DNA of 64,000 nucleotides from Castor canadensis (taxonomy: Eukaryota > Chordata > Mammalia > Rodentia > Castoridae). This document shows positions 1-9,840 of the stretch, one piece after another. The stretch lies in assembly GCF_047511655.1 (NCBI RefSeq), contig NC_133390.1, positions 166,134,583-166,198,582 of the forward strand. The letters run 5' to 3'. The position numbers and the translations under genes are program-made. Under the pieces are notes generated by a model. That model did not search any database, was not told where the DNA came from, and worked only from the letters and a program-made list of their open reading frames with translations. Positions within the stretch are counted from its first letter, which is position 1. Each line of letters begins with the position of its first letter.

Positions 1-255
1 GCTGACATTCTGATTGAAGCATTAGCTGCTTTCTCTTTAATCAGATTCATTACTGATTCGGAACCACTTCCCACAACAAAGATGGCCCTTGGGAGAACAT
101 CACTTCTGAACTTGACCCTGGCACAAGTCTTCTCCTCTCTCTGTAGAGTTGTGCTAGCCAACCAAGCAGCTATTGAATACCTGCAAAAGACTGGTCCAAG
201 TTCGAGACAGACTGTAAATGTAAAATACATTCCAGATCTCAATGACTTTGTATGA
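1..255 (+). other. Unrecognised open frame entering from the left edge
   Basis: Frame 1 is open from base 1 to a TGA at 253-255, giving 84 codons with no internal stop. The reading is protein-like: mixed hydrophobic and polar residues, with a stretch near the end reading ANQAAIEYLQKTG. The bases after the stop are A/T-rich and look like a 3' untranslated region. There is no splice acceptor inside the frame. It could be the 3' end of a terminal exon whose rest lies left of the window, or the 3' end of a processed retrocopy. I do not recognise the protein and assign no function. Confidence 0.35.
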
Positions 256-764
256 AAAAGTAATAAGAATGTCTCAATAATAACTTTATATTGTTTGGAT
301 GCTGAAATAACATTTTTAATATATTGGGTTAAATGAACTATGTTCTTAGAATTAATTTTACCTGCTTCTTATTACTTTTTGATTGTGGCTACCAGGAAAC
401 TTTACATTACATATGCAGCTCACATCCCATTTCTGTGAATACTTCCATTGTAGGACCTAGCTGTCTCCATGAAGTCACCTAGGTGTCAGGCATTGTTCAG
501 AATATATGGCCATGAACAAATCAATGTCCCTGTCTCATGGAGCTCAGGTTCTAGAAGACAGAGACATACAATTATCAAATCTCTACAGTCTTGGGGGTAA
601 TAAATTTTTGGCTGTTAAGAAGACCCCTCTGATAAGGAACCCTTTAATCAAAAGGCCAAGGCAGAGCAGTGTGCTCTGTGACTACTGGGGTGAAAAATAG
701 TGGAAAGATTTTGGGGGAGGAGGCAGATCATGCAAGATCTATGTAAGGACAAGTAGGAGTTTGG
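256..764. other. Intergenic, no recognised feature
   Basis: A/T-rich sequence with no recognised gene or repeat. A short frame at 506-700 has no supporting motif. Part of this stretch could be the 3' UTR of the open frame ending at 255. Confidence 0.4.
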
Positions 765-1190
765 CTTGCTTTTTTTTTTAAGGGCATTAAAATTTACATG
801 TGGCAAAATTCACTTTTTTAACTACACAATACTAAGAATTTTGACAGGTGCATACACTCATGAAACTGCCACCAAAAATCAAGATGTAGAATATTTCCCT
901 CATTCACAAAGATTCCTCTTTCTCCTTTCCAGTCAATCCTCTTCTCTCACCCAGCCTCTGACAACCATGTATCTATTTTTGATCACTGTAGTTTAGCTTT
1001 TCAGCATTATCATATAAGGGGAAACATACAATTACATTAAGTCTACCTGCTTTTACTTAGTTTAAAGCTTCCAAGAGCTATCCTTGTTGCACTTAACAGT
1101 AGTTTGTTCTTTTTTATTGCTGAATTGTATTCCATCATATAAATTGCCAGTTTGCTTACTCATTCACCAATTGATAAACAGGAGACATTT
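765..1190 (-). mobile_element. Old LINE-1 (L1M-type) 3' fragment, antisense
   Basis: The plus strand shows the familiar reverse-complement L1M pattern: fixed-order phrases such as AAGATGTAGAATATTTCCCTC, CCTTTCCAGTCAATCC and TTTTTATTGCTGAATTGTATTCC. It is strongly diverged and has no long frame. Confidence 0.5.
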
Positions 1191-1769
1191 TGCAATCAAT
1201 AAAGGAGAAAAGAAGAAATAAAAAAAAGAAGTACAGTATTTGAAAAATATGAAATAATACAGCAGAAGTGAGGCACAGCATAACCACATGTACAATAAAA
1301 AAAAATGAGTTACAGTCATCAATGAAAGGATAACTGAGTCTAAGACTGGATGGGCAAAATAAGGTCCAGTTGTTTTTTATTTATGAACAAACACTTAAAA
1401 ACTTAAAAGGATTCAGAGATTGAAGAGAAAAGGATTCAAAGGCACATATCAGACTAATGTCTCCAAAAGAAAACTAAAGTGAACATCTGAATATCTCACA
1501 AAATATAACACAAAGCAAGCAATGAGATCATGGGGGAGAACTATAGGGTTTCAAAGAGCCACCCATAAGCATGTGTTTTCACTCCAAACTGTAACATCAA
1601 AATGCATATCACACCAAATGATAGAGTTGCATAGAAAAATAAATAAACCAACAATTATGTTTGAAGATTCATCCATTTCTCTTAGGAACTGATCAAGCAG
1701 ACAAACAAAAATTTTTCAACCCCCAACGTTTTTTTCAAGTTCATCGGAAAATGTTAAAATTGAGCATCA
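1191..1769. other. A/T-rich intergenic sequence
   Basis: Adenine-rich on this strand, with no gene frame. It may be diverged LINE sequence, but I cannot place it. Confidence 0.3.
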
Positions 1770-2085
1770 AGAGCCAGGTGCAGAGGCTCACACCTGTAAT
1801 CCTGACTACTTAGGAGACAGAGATAGAAAGATTACAATTCAAGGCCAGCCCAGGCAAAAAGTTAGTGAGCCTCTATCTCAAAAATAAGTCAGGCTTGTTG
1901 ATACACATCTGCAATCCCAACTACATGGGAAGCAAAGGTAAGAAGATTGCAGTCCAAACCTGGCCCCACAGAAAAGTGAGGCTGTATCTGAAAAATAAAC
2001 TAAAGCAAAAAGGGCAAGTAGTAGAGAACTTGCCTAGAAAGAGTGAAGCCCTAAATTCAAACCTCAGAGACACCAAAAGAAAATT
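1770..2085 (+). repeat. Trimeric SINE (B1-like + B1-like + ID-like)
   Basis: A first 7SL-type unit begins AGCCAGGTGCAGAGGCTCAC and contains CACACCTGTAATCC. A second diverged 7SL-type unit starts near 1887 (TCAGGCTTGTTGATACACAT). A tRNA-type unit follows near 2010 (GTAGTAGAGAACTTGCCTAG ... TTCAAACCTCAG) and runs into an A-rich tail. Confidence 0.75.
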
Positions 2086-2829
2086 TAGCATTAAAATAAA
2101 CCAAAATAAATTTCAAAAGATCAGTATTAACTAGGCTGTCTTCTCTGGCCTTAATGTAATAAAATCAATAAAAGAAAACTGACAGATCTTCTTATACTAG
2201 AAACTGAATAATATATTGATAAATAACACTATGGGTTAATAAGAAAATTGTGTGAACCAAGAAAGTAAGTACAGCATGTCAAAATCTGGGGAACAGAATA
2301 AAGTAAAGCATAGAGTGGGGGGAGGAGCGAGGTGGCCCAAATAACATAAGTAATTGTAAAAATAATAAAATAATTTTTTTTAAACATGGATGAAATGTAC
2401 CATTTGAAAGTACCATAAAGCTAGAAAAATTAATGCAAGCAAGCTAGTGTTCATTAAAGGTTGAAAGAGAGCAAGAGAAATGAGGATCGCTTAGACTAAC
2501 AGTGGTAGAGATGGAAAAATCTAGGCAGATTGAGAATATGTTTTGAGGTCAGAGTAAATGGGATAAGTGTGAGTTTGGAACTGAGTGTAAATGGCATAGA
2601 AATTGGGGAGTCATAGAATGCCTGTGGTATTTGAGGCTATCAGCTGGCGGGCAAGCATAGACAGAAGACAGCAGAGGGCCTGGGACAGCTCACCTGAGGC
2701 TCACAGTACTAAATCTAGCTGGGCCCCAGAGATATTGTCTCAGACCAACAAAACTCACTAGAGCCTGGTGTGTACAGAGTGCCAACATGGGAAATGATCA
2801 TCGGGTAGACCAGATGTCATTGTCATCAT
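2086..2829. other. Intergenic, no recognised feature
   Basis: Purine-rich unique-looking sequence without a supportable gene. Confidence 0.3.
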
Positions 2830-2995
2830 CCCTGCCGCTGCCACCACCATTAGTGGATGCTTATTTACTCAATATCTCATGCAGGTGATAGCATCATCCC
2901 TGTTACATAAAAGGGGAAATTGGGGCTTAGTAAGGTTTAGTAATTCTGTGGATAACATAGATCTGTTTTGATCCCAGATGTGGAGCACTGCGCCA
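2830..2995 (+). repeat. MIR-like ancient SINE
   Basis: It follows the MIR 3' pattern: a short-lived ...TACATAAAAGGGGAAATTGG block, then GCTTAGTAAGGTTTAGTAA, then GATCCCAGATGTGGAGC. It is very diverged. Confidence 0.45.
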
Positions 2996-3184
2996 CCAGT
3001 AGTACAAAGATGCTCACTGCCACATTGTTCACAGCAGCAAATTTCCATGACTACGAGTGCTCAAGCAATTACAGGTTCAGGGATAGAGTGATGCTGCTAT
3101 GACCTATCCTAAAACTCAGCTATGAGGCTGGAGGGCAGCAGAAGCGCTGTACATGGAACCTGCCATGGGGGCCCAAGCCCTGCT

Positions 3185-3275
3185 CCAACATGGATAGGTG
3201 TGTGGCCTGTGGCAAGTCTCATACCTCTCTGAGCCTCAGTTTCCTCACCTGGTCAGGGACTGGTCAGTTATCTGG
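3185..3275 (+). repeat. MIR core fragment
   Basis: TGTGTGGCCTGTGGCAAGTC followed by CTCTCTGAGCCTCAGTTTCC is the classic MIR core and adjoining segment. Confidence 0.65.
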
Positions 3276-4395
3276 GCTATGACTCTCCTGCAACACACAG
3301 GATTGCAGCAGGAGCCAAACAGACACAGATGCAAAGTCTTCATTTTCATAGAGAGCTGTGCAGACATCAGGGGTGATGACTGCTGCTTCTAGAACTCCAA
3401 CAGGCCTGGCTCCTCCCTGGTACCTCCTAGAACCTGGGTGGCCCAGCCCTGCTGACAGCACAACAATGCCAGATTTCTAGGCCCCATTCTCCACTGCCAT
3501 GCCTCTCCAGGTTTGTACATACATAGAGAAACTCCCTCAGACTCTTCAGATGCCTGAGGAGCCAGGGCTTCCCTGCCTTGTACCACTACTTCAGAAGGCC
3601 CTTCTCTGGCCTTCCTGTGGCCAGGCCCCTTCTCACAGGGAAAGGAAGCTGAAGGACCAAGAGCAACAGCTAGCTATAGCCGTCTCTCTTTGTAGAACAA
3701 GCTGTGGCTCCCCAGGGACCCATAAATCCCTGCTTAAATGGCTCTGAGCCTACCTACAAGACTTTGTTCATCTTTCCTTGGGTCCTTTCTTCCAGAGGTA
3801 GACTGTCCCCAGGGTATGCATCTCTAGGTTCAAAGGGCCAAAAGGAGATTAGTGCAGGGGAATGAAGGAGGTAGGGAGGCCTCGGAAATGCAGGATGGAG
3901 GGACATAGCATAGAGGCAGCTCCCTTGTGGTGCAGACAAGCCTGGGGCTGGGAAGAGGAGAGGAAGAGCAATGGACCAGAGCCTCCACGTGCAGTCTCAC
4001 CTCTGAGATCTCCCACTTTAGCGTTGCACATCATCACCCTGATTGCACCCTCCCTTTCCCCTGTGAGGTGGTGCTAAAACACAACGAGCAAAAACAATCA
4101 CTGCTGGAGGCTAACTTATGGTGAGCAGCCTGGCATGCTGTATATAGACTCTGCTTTGGGGAAAATGTGCTGATTTATGCAGTTCCAACATTTAAAGGTG
4201 GAGACCAGACTGAGGCTGAATCAGATCAGATCGTTCTCTGGGGCAAATTGCAACTCTGGGCTGCTGAGCAAAAACTCTTAAAGAATTGTCCGGGCCCTCT
4301 CCCCTTCTGCCTCCCACCTCTCACTAACTGTACTTAGGGTTCTCTGGCTATCCCCTTGAGTCAGAGGCCCAGATTGGCCCCACAGGGATTGAGGC
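3276..4395. other. Intergenic; overlapping short frames only
   Basis: Moderately GC-rich. Several 60-80 codon frames overlap on both strands, which is expected by chance at this composition. No domain, splice pattern or start context supports any of them. Confidence 0.4.
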
Positions 4396-4500
4396 AGAAG
4401 ATGACTATTACTGAGCATCTGCTCTGTGCCTGGCTCTGGAGAAAGTGAGGCATCTCAAATCAGGACCTCTGGAAGCTCACAACCTAGTGGTACATTAAAG
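4396..4500 (+). repeat. L2-like fragment
   Basis: TTACTGAGCATCTGCTCTGT, then GTGCCTGGCTCTGGAGAAAG, then AGCTCACAACCTAGTGGTAC resembles the common mammalian L2 3' end (family assignment from memory). Confidence 0.4.
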
Positions 4501-6169
4501 ACATACAAGCAAACCAGCTTGTCCTAAGGACTGTCTGGCTGTGGATGATTGCAGAAATGGCACCAAATTCCCTCTCCTCTGTTTTCCTGTCCCTGTGTCT
4601 GCACCCTCCTGCTATGTTCTTTGGTTGTCCTTCCACTCTGACTCTGGGCTCAGTCAGGTTGTAAGTCTGGGCCAACAGGATGCTAGCAAACATGACACAC
4701 AAAAGGTCGAAGAGCCCTAGGGTGGTGGGGCTTGTCTTCTTGTGCAGTTCTTGAATTCACTGGTAAAGAAATCTGGGCAGAACTGCTGCAGGATGGGAGA
4801 CTACCTAGAGCCATGGGGAGAGAGACCGACTCTCCATCCACTCAGACGAAGAGGCCAGGAGAAAAGCTCAGGCAGCCCAGCAGTGCACTGCAGACCCACT
4901 GAAAGCCCAGAAAACCACCCAGCTGAGCCCAGGCCAAACTACATAATTATAAGCTAAATAAATGGTATCTGTTTGAAGTCAATACTCTGTAACAAAGTAG
5001 AGGACAGAGGCAGAAAAGGAAGAAAAGGATTCGCCAGGTAGACAAAGGAGGAAGGGTAAACCAGGTAGAGGGAACAGCATAAGCAAAGACATGGAAGATT
5101 CTGCCTTCAGAGAAGCAGACTAGATCCCAGGGCCTCTGCAGGGAGGCAAGACAAGTGAGTCAGGAAGAGGCCTTGCCACAGCAGACCTCAGTGCCAAATG
5201 TGGACTGAACTTTCTCCAGAAAGCAGTAGGGAGCCACTAGAGGAATCCAGGTGGAGAGAGTCAAGGTGAGGTGTACATTATGCGGTGGTCCCTCTGGTTG
5301 CAGTAGGGGGGATGGGGGGTGGGTCAGATGCTCATCTGTACCCCAGTGAGGGGTCAGCATCGCCACCTCTGATGGCATCAGGTAGCAGCCCTTCTCCTCT
5401 CCCCTCACGCATAACCCCAAAAGAATCAGTTTCCAGATGGCTTCAGTCTGGGACAACATCAGGGCTGACTCAAGGGAAGTGACAGGCAGGGTGGACACCA
5501 AATCAGTGACAATGGAGGAGGGAGGGGAAGACAGCCATAAGGTCACCTTTGCAGAGGTGGACGGCAGGCACCTCAAGGTCCAGCTGCCTCGGTCCCTCTG
5601 AAGTAGGTCTTCCTGGCATTTCTACAGTGACAAGGTGAAAAGTACTTGCCCTGCCCAAATTCCTTCATCCCACTCTGTCCACCGGAGGAGGCAAGATGCC
5701 TGCTGAGACGTGCTTTGCCCCTTCTCCACCCGAGCATGCTTCTGGAGGGACTGACTACAGCACGAAGGGAAAGGACATTCATTCAACCAATTCCCATTAC
5801 TGTAGCCTAGTGAGTCCCCACAGCAACTGCTTCAGCCCTACCCCACCTCACACCCAGGAGTCTCTCTGGGGAAGGCCGTGTTTTGTGCAGCCCTCCTTCT
5901 CTTACAGCTGAATTGCAGTTATTTTCCCACAGAACAAGATAATTGAAAAACAGGCCCTAGAGCAAATTCGTTTTTGTCCCACCCAGCACACCACAAGGGC
6001 TGGTACAGAGTAGCAAGCCCATCAAATATGAGCCTTATGAGCCTCCTTCCTGAAGAATAAGGGCATGGATGGAACTCACTGGACAAACAACCTGGCCCGA
6101 AGCTGAGAGCAGCAGTTTAGGATCTAGACTGCCAGGCTCAAACCCCTGTTCCCACTAGCTGTTTCCCAT
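4501..6169. other. Intergenic; possible continuation of old L2-type repeat
   Basis: No gene supported. The 138-codon minus-strand frame at 5160-5576 lacks any recognisable domain and overlaps another short frame on the plus strand. Around 5010-5150 there is gained-gland text of the type seen in old L2 3' sequence (CAGGTAGAGGGAACAGCATA), weakly supported. Confidence 0.35.
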
Positions 6170-6451
6170 AGGCTCAGTTTCCAAACTGTGTGCTAAGACA
6201 CCTATTATGCACTGAATGTTTACACACACCTCCAATCCCCACATTGAAGCTCTAACCCTCAGTGTGGCCCTTGGAAAGCAACTGGAGCTAGATGAGGTCG
6301 TAAGAGTGGGGCCTCTTGCTGGAATTAGTGGCCTTATGCGAAGACAGGAAAAGAGATCATTCTGCATTATTAGCATGCTATCAGTATCACAGTGAAACCC
6401 CTTTGTATGATTGAGTTAGCTAACAAAATTGTTTTTTTAAATATGTTTAGA

Positions 6452-6848
6452 ACTGGGCACTGGTGGCTCACACCTGTAATCCTAGCTACTTGGGAGACAG
6501 GAGGATCACAATTCCAAGCCAGCCCAGGCAAAAAGTTCCATCTCTATCAATAGAGGTCACAGTGCTATGCACCTGTCATCCCCAGTTATGCAGGAGGCTG
6601 AGACTGGAAGAACTGAGGTTTGTGAAACCTCATCTCAACAGAAAAAAGGTGAGCAAGGTGGCACTAGCCTGTCATCCCAGCAACAGCAGGAAGTGTATGA
6701 TAGGAGAATTGCAGTCCAGGCCAACCTGGGCAAAAGTAAGCAAGACCCTACCTCCAAAATAAACTAGAGCTAAAAGGGCTGGAGGTGTGGCTCTCGTGGT
6801 AGAGGGCCTGCCTAGCAAGTGAAGTCCTGAGCTTAACCTCCAGCACTA
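6452..6848 (+). repeat. Tetrameric SINE (three 7SL-type units + ID-like unit)
   Basis: Unit 1 starts CTGGGCACTGGTGGCTCACA. Unit 2 starts near 6558 (GTCACAGTGCTATGCACCTG). Unit 3 starts near 6653 (CAAGGTGGCACTAGCCTGTC). The tRNA-like unit starts near 6777 (GGCTGGAGGTGTGGCTCTCG) and ends at the CA-repeat tail. Confidence 0.75.
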
Positions 6849-6880
6849 CACACACACACACACATACACATACATACATG
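6847..6880 (+). repeat. CA microsatellite grown from a SINE tail
   Basis: A run of CA units with interspersed TACA directly after the ID-like unit ending CCAGCACTA. Confidence 0.9.
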
Positions 6881-7189
6881 TTTAGTTGTAAGGAAGTCAT
6901 TGGAAGTTGCCAATGCAGAGAGAGAATAAAAATTTCACTAGGAAAGAGAAAAGTAAAGAAATCATTCTATCTCCACCATGAAGGATGAAGTGAGAAGGTG
7001 GCCATCTACAAGGCAGACAGAGCCCTCACCAGAACCCAACCTTGTTTGCACCTGGGTCAGAACTGTAAGAAAATTAGTATCTGCTGTTTAAGTCACCCAG
7101 TCTAAGGTATTTTGTTATGGCAGTCAAAATAGACTAAGACTATTCAAGTAGTTAAGTCCAAATAACTTAGATCCAACAAAATCACCCCT

Positions 7190-7552
7190 GCGCTCTGCAG
7201 AACACTTTGGGGGGAGAGGTGATAGAACAATAATGTCACCATTTTGTAAATCAGCAGCCATTTTATCCTCAGGCCTCACTTGAGAAATGGAGCCATTCCC
7301 AATAACAGCCCCGCCCTTAAACAGAAATTCCCACGCTCCAAAGCAAGCTCCGCCCCTACAGGAGACTGCCGCGCATGCGCTAACTTCCTTAACTGCCCTC
7401 TTCTGTAAAAGCCAAGCCTGGCCTAGAGTCTGTGCTGCGCCATCTTTCCCCTGCCCTCCTGGCAGTTTGAGCCTGCAGTTAAACTTTGCTCTTGGACGTG
7501 AGACTTTTCTCGTGAGCTTTCTTTGTGAGCAGCGTTTTTCCTAACAAGAGGC
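7190..7552 (+). mobile_element. Endogenous retrovirus solo LTR
   Basis: The U3-like part has ATGTCACCATTTTGTAAATC and is followed by GC-rich text with CCGCCCCT and CGCGCATGCGC. A TGTAAAAGCC element and a run into CAGTTAAACTTTGCTCTTGG resemble an R/U5 of class I ERV LTRs. No internal retroviral sequence adjoins it. The 85-codon frame across it is incidental. Confidence 0.55.
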
Positions 7553-7560
7553 ACCACAGG

Positions 7561-8025
7561 TTAAGGTTAAGATAACCTTAAATGTTAGAGGGACGCATGG
7601 CAACATCTGTCAGACACCTGCAAACTACAGCTTGGGGTGGGTCATGGTTTCAAAGTCAGCTGGCACTACACTGCTTTTGATGGCATCATCTCTTTGCAAA
7701 GTTGGACTTTTGGTGGTTAGAGGGATGAAAAGCAAGCACCATATGAAAACCAGCAGAGAGTGAGGGTGACAATATACAATCTGTTTCTATGTTACAGAAT
7801 TCTCTTTATTTGAGAAGAAATAAAAGTACTTTTGTTCCAATTTCTATGAGGCATTAGTCAAATGACTACTAAACTGTTAGGGCACAGCTACTTACAAGTT
7901 ATTTGGATGTAACTACTTAATAAACCAAACTGCTAGGTATTTCTTTTGGCCTTGGGAACATCACAAAACATTTACTAAGATACTAAGGGTAGAACAGAGG
8001 GATTGTGGCAATTTCTGTTTTAGCA
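7561..8025. other. Intergenic, no recognised feature
   Basis: No gene frame or clear repeat. Confidence 0.3.
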
Positions 8026-8170
8026 GCCATTTTTACTTCTGGGCCTCAGTTTCCCTATAGTGTAGAAATTAGAAATGATTACATATCACAGGATTGTTGG
8101 TATGATTAGATAAGAGAGGATATTAGCATAGAACCTGACATGTAATAACTGCCTGCGCATGTTATTTTAC
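8026..8170 (+). repeat. MIR fragment
   Basis: TCTGGGCCTCAGTTTCCCTA, then CACAGGATTGTTGGTATGAT, then GACATGTAATAACTGCCTGC follow MIR order. Confidence 0.6.
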
Positions 8171-8216
8171 ATAGAGAGGGTGAATTAGTAATTGACATTG
8201 TTCTAAAATGCAACAG

Positions 8217-8420
8217 AGCCAGACGCTGGTGGTTCACACCTATAATCCTAGCTACTCAGGAGCAGAAATCAGGAGGATCGTGGTTCAAAGCCAGCCTGCA
8301 CAAATAGTTCATGAGACCCTATCACGAAAAATCTATCACAGAAAAGGGCTGGTGGAGTGGCTTAGGGTGTAGGCCCTGAGTTCAAACCCCTGTACCACCA
8401 AAAAATCCTAATAAAAGTAA
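8217..8420 (+). repeat. B1+ID dimeric SINE, short-right-half subtype
   Basis: 7SL-type left half (CACACCTATAATCCTAGCTA, GGAGGATCGTGGTTCAAAGC) joined by an A-rich linker to GGGCTGGTGGAGTGGCTTAG. The right half lacks the usual GCCTGCCTAGCA segment and reads straight into GTGTAGGCCCTGAGTTC. Confidence 0.85.
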
Positions 8421-8454
8421 AATGCAACTGAGAGTGATTTTCTAACATTCTCTT

Positions 8455-8738
8455 CTTTTTTTGTATGGTGCTGAGGATGAGGATCAATCCCAAATCAAAA
8501 CAAGGAGACAATGGCTATGACCTCTGAGGCATTCCTTTCTTGATCAAAGAATTAATTTGCCAGGCACCACCCTTTATTCTGGGCTAGGCTAGAGCTCTGC
8601 CATTGAGCTATATCCCCAGTCCTTTTTTTTTTTTTTTTTTTGAGACAGGGTCTCACTAAGTAATCCAGGCTGACTCAGTCCTCCTGCCTTGGCTTTCTGA
8701 GTTCTGGGATCCCAGGTGTATACCACCATGCCCAATTT
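8455..8738 (-). repeat. Antisense ID+B1 SINE interrupted by a short insert
   Basis: Antisense ID remains at 8460-8500 and 8580-8622 (GCCATTGAGCTATATCCCCA). A T-run and GAGACAGGGTCTCACTAAG then TACCACCATGCCC mark an antisense B1. The roughly 75 bases between (8505-8580) do not belong to the SINE. Confidence 0.65.
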
Positions 8739-8756
8739 CTTTATTAATAATGTAAT

Positions 8757-8975
8757 TGCCAGCAAGGAGCTGGAGGCTCACACCTGTTAATCCTAGCTAT
8801 TCAAGAGGCAGAGATCAGGAGGACTATGGTTCAAAGCCAGCCCAGGCAAATAGTTTGTGAAAACCTATCTTGGAAAAAAACCCATCACAAAAAAGGGCTG
8901 GTGGAGTGACTCAAGATGTAGGCCCTGAGTTCAAGCCCTAGTACCACAAAAAATAATAAAAATAATAATAATAAT
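8757..8975 (+). repeat. B1+ID dimeric SINE, short-right-half subtype
   Basis: Same architecture as the copy at 8217: GGAGGCTCACACCTGTTAAT, then GCCAGCCCAGGCAAATAG, then GGGCTGGTGGAGTGACTCAA and GATGTAGGCCCTGAGTTC. The tail is an imperfect AAT run. Confidence 0.85.
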
Positions 8976-9109
8976 GTAATTGCCTATACCAAGTCCTTTT
9001 GTCCCTGGAGAAGTGACCAGGAGGCTCCCCAGTAAGATGGGGGGTGGAGTCCTCAAGTTAGCTTCCCAATAACCCTCCATATTCAGGCCTCTTGAAATCT
9101 ATGATGACA

Positions 9110-9570
9110 AGTATTTCAAGGGGTTTCACACACAAAAAAACCTCATAGGGTGGAAGGTCAGCAAAGACTTATTTAGCAAAGCAGGACGAAGCAGGAAGAA
9201 ATGCAGAAGGAAAGAGGACCCCAGAGGCACGGGATGTGAACGCAAAGAGGCTCAAAACAGCAGTCCTCGTGCTGAGTGCGTTTATGCCCACTAAATGAGT
9301 TCAAACTCTTCCTAGATGGGCATCAAATCACCTGGTAACCTTTAATCACTTTGCCACTTTTCCAAGCATGGAGAAAATGGGCTTAGGATGGGTTTATTAT
9401 TACCCAAAATGTGGAGCCAGTAGGTGTAACCTTTGTGGGACTTCCTTTCTGGGTCAAAGAATTAGTTCACCAGGCACATTCTCTATTCTTAAGGAGATGG
9501 TAACTCACTTAACATCTAAAGGAAGGGTGGATGGTGGAAGCAATGCAGGTGTATACACTCATGAATGATT
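9110..9570 (-). mobile_element. Antisense endogenous retrovirus LTR
   Basis: On the minus strand the segment carries an AATAAG poly(A)-like signal followed by TCTTTGCTGACCTTCC near 9165, with upstream U3-like text. There is no coding capacity. The 66-codon plus frame at 9368 lies within it. Confidence 0.5.
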
Positions 9571-9744
9571 GATTTTAACTCCTTGTTGTTCTGGTGATTT
9601 TTCAGCCTTAGTTCCTGGTTCTGGCTTATTTTGTTATATTCTACTCTAATTTCCCTGTCACTTTATCCTATCTATCCTACCTGACTTTAACTTACACCAC
9701 AAAGAACACTGACCTGGGCACCATCATAAGGTGACGTGTTCCAG

Positions 9745-9840
9745 ATGCAGTGCACTCTTGCAACCTTGACCAAGGCACCCCCCTCCCTAGGCCTCAGTTC
9801 CCACATCTGCATATCACACGTTCAAAGGTGATGACCACAG
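9745..9840 (+). repeat. MIR-like fragment
   Basis: CTTGACCAAGGCACCCCCCT followed by CCTAGGCCTCAGTTCCCACA is a MIR core signature. Confidence 0.5.

Larger units (their letters stand above)
6172..7140 (+). mobile_element. MaLR (MLT1-type) LTR, split by a SINE
   Basis: Left part (about 6172-6384) has the MLT1 order: CACATTGAAGCTCTAACCCT, then GATGAGGTCGTAAGAGTGGG, then GCCTCTTGCTGGAATTAGTG. The right part (about 6955-7140) ends with AGAACTGTAAGAAAATTAGT, GTTTAAGTCACCCAGTC and GGTATTTTGTTATGGCAG. The SINE and its flank at 6452-6890 sit between the halves. Confidence 0.75.

Noticed and set aside
5160-5576. 138-codon minus-strand frame
   Set aside because: Ser/Leu/Pro-rich with no recognisable domain and no promoter, splice or poly(A) context.
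6840-6890. Possible tandem-repeat array resembling a CRISPR or satellite
   Set aside because: It is a simple CA microsatellite at a SINE tail; no spaced repeats of CRISPR type exist in the window.
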